DNA of 8,391 nucleotides, from contig JAJYPG010000035.1 of NCBI GenBank assembly GCA_021795535.1, positions 1 to 8,391 of the forward strand, read 5' to 3'. Every line of letters starts with the position of its first letter. The first letter of the stretch is position 1. This stretch comes from Planctomycetota bacterium. Lineage in GTDB: Bacteria > Planctomycetota > Phycisphaerae > WQYP01. Under the pieces are notes generated by a model. That model was not told the origin of the DNA, did no database searches, and worked only from the letters and a program-made list of their open reading frames with translations. Below, in pieces: positions 1 through 5,400 of this stretch. The position numbers and the translations under genes are program-made.

Positions 1-236
1 AATGGAAGCAATTTGTACGCGAATTGCGCCCCGCTTTGTGCCGCGGTAATAGCGCTGCCTGCATCAGTATCGGCAAGCATGACCACCAGGCCTGGCCCCA
101 TGACCAGAAGCATGAGTTTCCAGATGGAAAGAACTTTGGGACCGGACGAAACAGAGCCAGGCAGCGCAGGTTCAAGTGGCTTTGACGCTTGTTGATTGTC
201 CATTGGCGGGCCAGCTTGTCCCGGCAAGGGAGTCAT
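1..236 (-). CDS. Nramp-family divalent metal transporter, N-terminal part (cut by left window edge)
   Basis: Reading the minus strand from an ATG at 236 gives 78 residues that run off the window. After a Pro/Gly/Ser-rich polar stretch (about residues 1-38), a first membrane helix starts near IWKLMLLVMGPGLVVMLADT and continues into DAGSAITAAQSGAQFAYKLL. This aligns by eye with the TM1 region of Nramp/MntH transporters, where the usual motif is DPGN followed by ...AGASFGYQLL. The metal-binding Asp of TM1 would be D58. The expected Pro and Asn are Ala and Ser here, so the substrate may not be the usual Mn/Fe. I chose the ATG at 236 because AGGA lies 7 nt upstream; the in-frame ATG at 203 has no good SD, and 281 is also open. 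The protein would sit in the inner membrane and import divalent metal by proton symport if it behaves like the family. The gene is divergent from the ferredoxin gene. Family assignment is fairly sure; substrate is unknown. Confidence 0.8.
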   Translation of the reverse strand, partial: MTPLPGQAGPPMDNQQASKPLEPALPGSVSSGPKVLSIWKLMLLVMGPGLVVMLADTDAGSAITAAQSGAQFAYKLLP

Positions 237-352
237 TCCGCGATCCTGATCGCAAGTGAAACCGTTTGCCTTTGACTGCATTGACGACCCATCCATACCG
301 TGCCGCGCGAAGGGTTAAAGTACCACCAAAAGTCCGTGAGGGCAAACCATGT

Positions 353-379
353 TGGTATACCATTGGCCTGCCACAGGCC
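353..379 (-). promoter_or_regulatory. Hairpin and palindrome in the 5' leader of the Nramp mRNA
   Basis: Just downstream of the inferred start site lies a perfect hairpin, GGCCTG/CAGGCC with a 3-nt loop (365-379), followed by a perfect 10-bp palindrome TGGTATACCA (353-362). Both lie in the roughly 147-nt leader, which is long for an unregulated gene. I do not see the conserved core of a yybP-ykoY (Mn) or ykoK (Mg) riboswitch. The palindrome could equally be a DNA-level operator. Confidence 0.3.
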
Positions 380-389
380 CGCGATCTTA

Positions 390-418
390 AATATAATGTA
401 ATTGAGACTGAGTTTCAA
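390..418 (-). promoter_or_regulatory. Sigma-70-type promoter of the Nramp gene
   Basis: On the minus strand, TTGAAA (418-413) and TATATT (395-390) are separated by exactly 17 nt; each hexamer differs from the consensus at one position. Transcription would start near 383, giving an untranslated leader of about 147 nt before the ATG at 236. It is the best-matching promoter in the window. Confidence 0.6.
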
Positions 419-421
419 TTA
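399..421. promoter_or_regulatory. 23-bp dyad, probable operator of the Nramp gene
   Basis: TAATTGAGAC (399-408) and GTTTCAATTA (412-421) are inverted repeats of 10 bp with a single mismatch around a 3-bp centre (TGA). The dyad covers the -35 box and most of the spacer of the minus-strand promoter, the classic place for a repressor. A metal-responsive regulator is a natural guess for a metal transporter gene, but the sequence is not the Fur, MntR or DtxR consensus as I know them, so the binding protein is unknown. Confidence 0.5.
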
Positions 422-452
422 AAAATAATGTCGGTTTTATTTTTCGTATACG

Positions 453-496
453 CGATAAATACCGCCATTTTTTATCGGAGCATCATGCGGTATAAT
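453..496 (+). promoter_or_regulatory. Inverted repeat and TATAAT box upstream of the ferredoxin gene
   Basis: A perfect -10 hexamer TATAAT sits at 491-496, so the predicted start is about 503, only about 4 nt before the ATG at 507. There is no convincing -35 box (the region 467-473 is a T-run). Instead a perfect 7-bp inverted repeat, CGATAAA (453-459) and TTTATCG (471-477) with an 11-nt spacer, is centred near -38. That is a usual position for a transcription activator compensating for a missing -35. A second palindrome, CGTATACG, is at 445-452. Confidence 0.4.
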
Positions 497-506
497 TGCT
501 CTGATT

Positions 507-1220
507 ATGGCTGATTCTTCGGAAAATCCTTCACTATCCCAAACGGACGTTCCCGTGGACCCGGGCCGACGCGACTTTTTCGCCAAGGCTTTCCGCGATG
601 CAATGGCCCCCTTGGCCCATCTGGTGGAACGCCGCGTTGAACCGATGACCAGTGCCCTGCAGGGAAAATTTTCCGGTACATTTTCTGAACCCATCGAAGA
701 GCTACCCCCTTTTCCATACCGGCCGGAACCAACCGTATTTCTACGGCCACCCGGAGCTAAACCCGGCGATGAATTTGAGACACTCTGTTCCCGCTGCGGG
801 CAATGTGCACAGGCCTGTCCGGTCAAGTGTATTCAAATTGATTCCACAGCCCAGGTTGGTGGTGGTTTTCCCTACATTGTGCCCGCGCTGGCACCGTGCG
901 TGGTCTGTGATGAACAAGCTTGTATGAAGATATGTCCTACCGGCGCGCTGACTCTGGTTGATAAATTTCAGATTCGCATGGGATTGGCGGTGGTGAATCA
1001 CAATTCTTGCCTGCGTAACCACGGGGAGGATTGCCGCCTGTGTCTGGAAGCCTGCCCCATTGGCGAGCAGGCCATGATCGTAAGTGAAACCACCGGGCGG
1101 GTTTTGATTAAACCCGGCGGATGCGTCGGGTGCGGTATGTGTGAACAGGCCTGCCCAACACAACCAGGCTCCATTGTGGTTCAGCCAGCCAAACCCGACG
1201 GACAAATATTTGAAGATTAA
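507..1220 (+). CDS. Ferredoxin-like protein with four [4Fe-4S] motifs (NapG/MauM type)
   Basis: The 237-aa product has four cysteine clusters: C94-x2-C97-x2-C100-x3-C104P, C131-x2-C134-x4-C139-x3-C143P, C168-x7-C176-x2-C179-x3-C183P and C206-x2-C209-x2-C212-x3-C216P. This spacing set matches the electron-carrying polyferredoxins of the NapG/NapH/MauM group, which move electrons from quinol or ferredoxin donors to periplasmic or cytoplasmic enzymes. The N-terminus contains GRRDFF (20-25), which resembles a twin-arginine motif. However, it is followed by the charged amphipathic stretch AKAFRDAMAPLAHLVERR rather than a hydrophobic core, so export by Tat is doubtful. No nap, mau or dehydrogenase gene is adjacent, so its redox partner is unknown. 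Upstream there is no SD in the right place for the ATG at 507; the promoter position suggests leaderless translation. An alternative ATG at 485 behind CGGAG opens only a 9-codon frame. Confidence 0.88.
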   Translation: MADSSENPSLSQTDVPVDPGRRDFFAKAFRDAMAPLAHLVERRVEPMTSALQGKFSGTFSEPIEELPPFPYRPEPTVFLRPPGAKPGDEFETLCSRCGQCAQACPVKCIQIDSTAQVGGGFPYIVPALAPCVVCDEQACMKICPTGALTLVDKFQIRMGLAVVNHNSCLRNHGEDCRLCLEACPIGEQAMIVSETTGRVLIKPGGCVGCGMCEQACPTQPGSIVVQPAKPDGQIFED

Positions 1221-1651
1221 CCCGCATGGTGACAGCCGATTGGCCATCATCCAACTCATGCAGGCTATCGCAGTCGGCAGACAGGAATGTCTACACCACA
1301 ATAAAGTGTGTGCCAGTAGTTTGGAGAAAATAGAAAACAATGCAAGAAAGCGTTTTTTATACCTGCTTTATTATTAGAAGAATTCCATATCCGTTGCCGC
1401 GAAGTGCAATTATGCCACCATTAATTCCAAAAGAGCTATATTATAGGACAATGTGGCAAGGTGGAATGGTTCTGCTGAGAGAAGCCGCGATTCTGTCATA
1501 AAAAACCAGAAATAAATTAAAGTTTTTCAGATGTTTGTCCGATTAACATACGTTGCTTGAAATTCTGTCAATGGAAGTGACGGGTCGGGCAGTGATATCT
1601 AAATATCGGAATGTGCGTCTGGCATGTTCCGACAAGCGAAAGGATTCGCTG
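1221..1651. other. Non-coding gap between ferredoxin gene and small ORF
   Basis: This gap of about 430 bp is more AT-rich than its neighbours, especially 1300-1380 and 1495-1550. I see no convincing gene, no intrinsic terminator after the ferredoxin stop, and no strong promoter; TAACAT near 1544-1549 is a weak -10-like candidate for the small gene downstream. Open frames here look like chance. Confidence 0.5.
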
Positions 1652-1837
1652 ATGAACAAGTCAGAACTTATTGCTGCAATTCACAAATTGAACCACACAG
1701 CTGGTCGCGAGTTTTTGACCCGCTTTGGCGAAAAAGATTTGGCCGCTTATCTGGCCCGCATTCAGAGCAGTCACACCATTGTGTGCCCTCCTTATGTGGT
1801 CCATCTCAAACTGCCGCTTCATGCGCGGTGGTTGTAA
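1652..1837 (+). CDS. Small conserved-looking hypothetical protein (61 aa)
   Basis: The ATG at 1652 is preceded by AAAGGA with 7 nt spacing, a good ribosome site. The product begins MNKSELIAAIHKLNHTAG and continues REFLTRFGEKDLAAYLARIQ, two amphipathic charged segments that read like a compact helical domain. The pattern ELIxxIxxLNxxA..FLxxFxxxDLxxYL is one I associate, from memory only, with short hypothetical proteins of Planctomycetota and relatives. The last 20 residues, from HTIVCPP on, lose this character, so the gene may be frame-damaged after codon 40 or simply have a variable tail. The frame is open further upstream to 1553, but that part has no SD and unnatural composition. Function unknown. 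It stands alone, with non-coding DNA on both sides. Confidence 0.55.
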   Translation: MNKSELIAAIHKLNHTAGREFLTRFGEKDLAAYLARIQSSHTIVCPPYVVHLKLPLHARWL

Positions 1838-1924
1838 CGGGCGCGTTGAAGTGACAGGTCCATCACTTTTGGAAATCTCCGATACACTGCGGTGTCACAC
1901 CAGACGATGCTCGCCATTGGCCAA

Positions 1925-1954
1925 TTGTTCATTCCCGGTACTCTGCGGTAAAAT
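1925..1954 (+). promoter_or_regulatory. Candidate promoter upstream of the PIN/TRAM gene
   Basis: TTGTTC (1925-1930) and TAAAAT (1949-1954) are 18 nt apart; the -10 matches consensus at 5 of 6 positions, the -35 only at 3. A start near 1961 would give a leader of about 280 nt that includes the tandem hairpins at 2043-2100. Confidence 0.3.
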
Positions 1955-2042
1955 AGTCCTGTACTACTAACGGTCAACTCCTTGTTATTTTAACGAGAAG
2001 TGTATGGTCTGACTTTTCATAGTGTTTTGCGGTGGATGCCGC

Positions 2043-2108
2043 AATATTTCCTTTTTTGGCCGCAGGCCAGAATATTCGTTATTTCCGCGAAGCGGGAAAT
2101 TATTCGTT
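2043..2108. repeat. Tandem hairpins with flanking direct repeats
   Basis: First hairpin: TGGCC/GGCCA with a GCA loop (2057-2069), enclosed by a second 6-bp stem AATATT/AATATT (2043-2048 with 2071-2076). Second hairpin: ATTTCC/GGAAAT (2081-2086 with 2095-2100) plus an inner GC/GC pair, one bulged G and a GAA loop. The second hairpin is bracketed by the direct repeat ATTCGTT at 2074-2080 and 2102-2108. This may be an mRNA leader structure or a copy of a REP-like or small palindromic repeat; neither can be decided from one copy. Confidence 0.4.
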
Positions 2109-2242
2109 GTGTCGCCGGCACTGCTTCGTTGCGGTTCTGACGCGCTACTCAATATCTCACTGGTTCCCGTGCGAATGAAGTTGGCTGAAGACGGACTGAC
2201 AATAATGGTGCGGGCCAAAGATATTGTCGTCATGGAGTTGTT

Positions 2243-3325
2243 ATGATTCTGAATCTTCTGAGATTTTTTTTTCTGGTTCTGGTAACGGCCGTTGCGTTGG
2301 CATATCTATCCGTGAATGTCAGTAATGGCGTCTGGCCGTGGGTGGCGATGTTCAGCGCCGTGGTTCTGGCAATAGGGCTGATTCTAGCCGATTTTCTGTT
2401 TAAGAAAAAGAATCTCGCGGCGATGTCCGGGCTGTTCTTCGGCGTATTGGTGGGGATTCTGGTATCGTTGGCGTTGGGGTACCTGATACAACAGGTGGCG
2501 GATATTTTTATCAACTCGAATGTGGTGGGTCTGAATCAATCGCTCATCACGGGGTTGAAGTTGCTGGTGGGGCTTATCTGCTGCTACGTTTCGGTTTCGT
2601 TTATTTTGCAGACCCGCGATGATTTCCGCTTTATTATTCCCTATGTGGAATTCAGCCGTGCCACGCGTGGCTCACGCCCATTTATTCTGGATACCAGCGC
2701 GATTATTGATGGCCGGGTTGCAGATATTGCCGCCACAGGCATTTTTGAAAGCCGGGTTATTGTTCCGCAGTTTGTTCTTAATGAACTGCAAACGGTGGCC
2801 GATTCCGGCGACAAACTCAAACGCGGGCGCGGGCGGCGCGGCTTGGATGTGCTCCAAAGGCTGCAATCATTGGGAAAAATAGAGCTGCACATATGGGATG
2901 GTACACTGACGGCCACGGGGCTGCAGGGCGTGGATCAAAAGCTCTTGGCGCTGGCTCAGCAGGAAAATGGACGCATTGTCACCAACGATTTCAATTTGAA
3001 CAAAATAGCCACATTTCAAGGCGTGCAGGTGATTAACATTAACGACCTGGCCAATGCGGTAAAGCCGGTCGTCTTGCCAGGGGAGTGGATGCGACTGAAA
3101 ATTGTCAAACAAGGCGAAGGCCCGGCGCAGGGTGTCGGTTATCTGGAAGATGGCACGATGGTGGTGGTGGAAGGGGCTCGTGATCGCGTGGGCCAGGAAA
3201 TAGACCTACTGGTGACCAATGCGGTGCAGACTTCCGCTGGCCGCATGATTTTTGGCCGCATGGAATCAGCCAATGGGTCTAACCGGATGGAAGCAGGATC
3301 ACGTGTTGAATCAGGCTCCAAATAG
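2243..3325 (+). CDS. yacL: YacL-like membrane protein with PIN and TRAM domains
   Basis: The 360-aa product has the full architecture of the YacL family (B. subtilis YacL is of similar length). Four hydrophobic segments lie at about 3-25, 33-53, 62-84 and 101-122. A PIN-type nuclease domain follows at about 146-272, and a TRAM RNA-binding domain at about 282-340 (EWMRLKIVKQGEGPAQGVGY). PIN acidic residues visible are D150 in FILDTSAIIDGR, E181 in LNEL, D231 in GVDQKLL and D249 in TNDFNLN. All four are in their expected places, so the Mg-dependent ribonuclease site should be intact. The C-terminal 20 residues (ESANGSNRMEAG...) are a polar tail. The family is inner-membrane-anchored with the nuclease in the cytoplasm; its cellular role is poorly defined. 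The ATG at 2243 has GGAG 5 nt upstream. The gene stands alone behind a long leader with hairpins. Confidence 0.92.
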   Translation: MILNLLRFFFLVLVTAVALAYLSVNVSNGVWPWVAMFSAVVLAIGLILADFLFKKKNLAAMSGLFFGVLVGILVSLALGYLIQQVADIFINSNVVGLNQSLITGLKLLVGLICCYVSVSFILQTRDDFRFIIPYVEFSRATRGSRPFILDTSAIIDGRVADIAATGIFESRVIVPQFVLNELQTVADSGDKLKRGRGRRGLDVLQRLQSLGKIELHIWDGTLTATGLQGVDQKLLALAQQENGRIVTNDFNLNKIATFQGVQVININDLANAVKPVVLPGEWMRLKIVKQGEGPAQGVGYLEDGTMVVVEGARDRVGQEIDLLVTNAVQTSAGRMIFGRMESANGSNRMEAGSRVESGSK

Positions 3326-3749
3326 TGCATAGCCGATGAAGTGGCCTCAAGTCCTGAACCCTCCTGTAATTCCGTTCATGCCCTGTCGGGAAAAGGGGGG
3401 GGCGATTGTCGGGACACGCGTGGCTGGAATGGTGCGTCCAATCATCAGCCCACCCCATGACACGCTTATTCACTGCGGAATTCATACGCCACGGGCGTTG
3501 CATTGCGAGAGTATCCCTCTATTCCCTGGCACCAGAGTACATGCGGGGCATTTTGTGAGTATCGCTTTGGCTATGATGGCCATCGGAACCTGTCAAGACC
3601 TTTGGGGAACCCACAAAAAATTGCTCCACTTCGCATGTTACAGCCCGGAGTGTAGAATGTCCGTATCGGGAACCGTGCGGTTCCAGATAAGGCAGAGCCT
3701 GAAATTCCAAGCGGCGGAGTTCCGCACAGGGTTATAGAGGATTGTGTGA
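3326..3749. other. Non-coding gap and leader of ribosomal protein S1 gene
   Basis: This is a gap of about 420 bp. A 133-codon open frame (3336-3737) has no SD, is rich in His, Cys and Pro without any domain pattern, and crosses a perfect hairpin, so I treat it as chance. The hexamer GGAACC occurs three times (3585-3590, 3606-3611, 3669-3674), and its complement GGTTCC once, at 3679-3684. TATGAT at 3572-3577 and TAGAAT at 3653-3658 are possible -10 boxes, but neither has a good -35 at the right distance. Confidence 0.45.
3669..3684 (+). promoter_or_regulatory. Perfect leader hairpin upstream of the S1 start codon
   Basis: GGAACC and GGTTCC form a 6-bp stem with a GTGC loop, extendable to 7 bp with a 2-nt loop. 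It lies 65 nt before the ATG at 3750. S1 is known in other bacteria to repress its own translation by binding its leader, so a structured leader is expected, but the hairpin's role here is inference. Two further upstream GGAACC copies could compete for the same GGTTCC strand. Confidence 0.35.
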
Positions 3750-5096
3750 ATGATGTCGGGTTTTGAATCCGGGCAGGACAAGCAGAGTATTGACCAGGCT
3801 GTGGCCGATGCAATGGGGGGAATCTCCATCGATGATCTGCTTACTCAAGTCAGTAAACGTTCCGTTGAAGCTGCCGACGCGGGCGTGGATCCGTCACGAC
3901 CAACGCGTGGCGGACGGCCTGGCGCAGGCGGTGAGGCGGGCCGTGAAACCTCCGGACGCGTGCGCAAAGGAATTGTCGCCGCCATTCAAGATGGCAATGT
4001 GCTTATTGATCTTGGTGGAAAGTCCCAGGGCGTCGTGCCGTTGGAACAGTTCCGTCCGGATAATCCCGATGAAGCCGAAACGCCGCTGGTGGTGGGTCAG
4101 GAATTTGAATTCGTGTACGCGGGCTACAATTCCCGCGAGGGTCTGATTATGCTGGCACGCAAGGGTGCGGTGAATCAGGGAGGCTGGGACCAATTGCGTG
4201 AGGGAGACGTGGTAGAGGGTATGGTCACGGGTGCCAACAAGGGCGGCCTGGAGGTAAAGATCAACAACATTCGCGCGTTCATGCCCGCCGGGCAGGTGGA
4301 CGTGCGTTTCGCGCCGGACTTCAATTCTCTGGTGGGTGAAAAAATTAAATGTCGCATCATGCAGATAGATCGTGCGGAGCGGAACCTGGTGGTCAGCCGC
4401 CGATCCATTCTGGAAGATGAAGTGGCCGTTCTGCGTGAAAAGACCTGGGCGGAATTGGCTACCGGTCAAATTCGCGAGGGAACCATCAGCAGTGTTCAGC
4501 CTTATGGGGCTTTTGTGGACCTTGGGGGAGTGGATGGTCTTCTGCATGTATCGGCCATGAGCCACACACGAGTTGCTGATCCCAACAAAGTGGTGAAGGT
4601 TGGCGACCGCGTACAGGTGATGGTATTGCAGGTGGATCGCGAGAAGGACCGCGTTTCACTTGGCCTTAAGCAGCTGCAGAAAGACCCGTGGGATACGGCC
4701 ATTGTGGATTTTCCTGTTGGCGCCGAGGTCAACGGCAAAGTCACCAACGTGATGGATTTTGGCGCATTTGTTGAAATTGGTCCGGGGGTTGAGGGGTTGA
4801 TTCATGTTTCTGAATTATCTAACAAACGTGTGGGGCATCCGCGTGAAGTGGTGAAAGAACAGCAGGAAATTCAGGCCAAAGTCCTGGGCATTGATATGGA
4901 GAAAAAACGCATCAGTCTGTCTGTCAGACAGATTCTACGCGATGCGACCCTTGCGGCGAAGGCTGCGGAATCCGCTATAGCTGCGCCTCTTGCCAATGAG
5001 GCAACCGGTACGCCGGCGGCAATCGGTTCCACTTCCGCAACTCCCGCGTCCAAGCCTGTTGCGGCGAAAAAGCGCGTGCTTAAGGGCGGCCTGTAA
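3750..5096 (+). CDS. rpsA: Ribosomal protein S1, four S1 (OB-fold) domains
   Basis: The 448-aa product has four S1 RNA-binding domains at about 70-138, 152-217, 240-307 and 324-393. The last two are textbook copies (GTISSVQPYGAFVDLGGVDG and KVTNVMDFGAFVEIGPGVEG, each followed by LLHVS or LIHVS and a closing RVSLGLK or RISLSVR). Domains 1 and 2 are more divergent, as in other S1 proteins whose N-terminal domains dock on the ribosome rather than bind mRNA. E. coli S1 has six domains and 557 residues, so this is a short form. The N-terminal 65 residues are polar and Gly-rich after a predicted helix (DQAVADAMGGISIDDLL). The tail (395-448) is Ala/Thr/Ser-rich and ends basic (AAKKRVLKGGL). The start at 3750 has GAGG 9 nt upstream; the adjacent ATG at 3753 would be 12 nt away. 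Role: mRNA binding and unfolding for the 30S subunit. Confidence 0.9.
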   Translation: MMSGFESGQDKQSIDQAVADAMGGISIDDLLTQVSKRSVEAADAGVDPSRPTRGGRPGAGGEAGRETSGRVRKGIVAAIQDGNVLIDLGGKSQGVVPLEQFRPDNPDEAETPLVVGQEFEFVYAGYNSREGLIMLARKGAVNQGGWDQLREGDVVEGMVTGANKGGLEVKINNIRAFMPAGQVDVRFAPDFNSLVGEKIKCRIMQIDRAERNLVVSRRSILEDEVAVLREKTWAELATGQIREGTISSVQPYGAFVDLGGVDGLLHVSAMSHTRVADPNKVVKVGDRVQVMVLQVDREKDRVSLGLKQLQKDPWDTAIVDFPVGAEVNGKVTNVMDFGAFVEIGPGVEGLIHVSELSNKRVGHPREVVKEQQEIQAKVLGIDMEKKRISLSVRQILRDATLAAKAAESAIAAPLANEATGTPAAIGSTSATPASKPVAAKKRVLKGGL

Positions 5097-5400
5097 TCTC
5101 TTTGCCCTGGCCAGATGGCGAAAAGAGAAAATACCGTCATCCGGTGCGGTTTATTTGCGGCATTTCTTGAATTCCGTATAAGGGCATACCCTAACGCATG
5201 TCGGGTACATTAACGCGCTGTTTTTTTTATTACACGGCATATCCTTAAAGCTGCTTGTATCAGATGTTTTGGCAACGGTGGCTGGAGCGTGAAGATGCCA
5301 AGGCGTGGCTGACCGGGGCCGCAGAGAAACACGGTTGGATTACGTTGTCTGCAATCCTGGACCCAACGGATTGCAACCTGCGCCGCTGGAGTGCCACGCG
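5097..5400. other. Non-coding gap before the Ni/Co permease
   Basis: After the S1 stop there is only a weak hairpin (CTTT-GCC/GGC-G-AAAAG, about 5100-5126) with no U-run. An eight-T run at 5221-5228 follows no strong stem, so S1 has no convincing intrinsic terminator. From 5240 to 5400 a frame in phase with 5255 (TTG) or 5264 (ATG) is open, but it continues out of phase across the permease start and resembles nothing. I find no cobalamin-riboswitch core and no NiCo-riboswitch core here. Confidence 0.4.
5154..5207 (+). promoter_or_regulatory. Possible promoter and metal-type operator of the Ni/Co permease
   Basis: TATAAG (5177-5182) has a weak -35 (TTTGCG, 5154-5159) at 17 nt. Immediately downstream is the dyad TACCC-N11-GGGTA (5187-5191 with 5203-5207), with an overlapping GGGCATACCC at 5182-5191. 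G/C-tract dyads of this sort are bound by CsoR/RcnR-family metal sensors, and a site over the start point of a nickel/cobalt importer would make sense. It does not match the NikR consensus. Assignment is speculative. Confidence 0.28.

Larger units (their letters stand above)
1838..2242. other. Non-coding gap and probable leader of the PIN/TRAM gene
   Basis: This gap of about 400 bp contains a plausible promoter and a cluster of hairpins (listed separately), plus a small hairpin at 1981-1997 (CTTGTTA/TAACGAG, one G-U pair, TTT loop). A 74-codon frame beginning with GTG at 2022 overlaps the start of the next gene as ATGA. It lacks an SD, runs straight through the hairpins and resembles no family, so I do not call it a gene. 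Its last 23 codons, from an ATG near 2175, look slightly more protein-like. Confidence 0.45.

Noticed and set aside
741..1340. Long minus-strand open frame antisense to the ferredoxin gene
   Set aside because: Shadow of the cysteine-rich coding sequence on the other strand; no SD or family resemblance.
2022..2246. 74-codon GTG-initiated frame overlapping the PIN/TRAM start as ATGA
   Set aside because: No SD, runs through two hairpins and matches no family; only the last 23 codons look mildly coding.
3336..3737. 133-codon open frame on the plus strand between the PIN/TRAM and S1 genes
   Set aside because: No SD, composition rich in His, Cys and Pro, no domain pattern, and it crosses the perfect hairpin at 3669-3684.
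3894..4565. 223-codon minus-strand frame antisense to S1
   Set aside because: Shadow of a strongly supported gene; His/Thr-rich translation without domains.
5210..5228. T-run at 5221-5228 as an intrinsic terminator of the S1 gene
   Set aside because: Only a 4-bp stem (ATGT/ACAT) can be built upstream, so there is no credible terminator hairpin.
5240..5400. Cobalamin or NiCo riboswitch ahead of the permease
   Set aside because: Looked for the conserved cores because of the gene's function and found neither.
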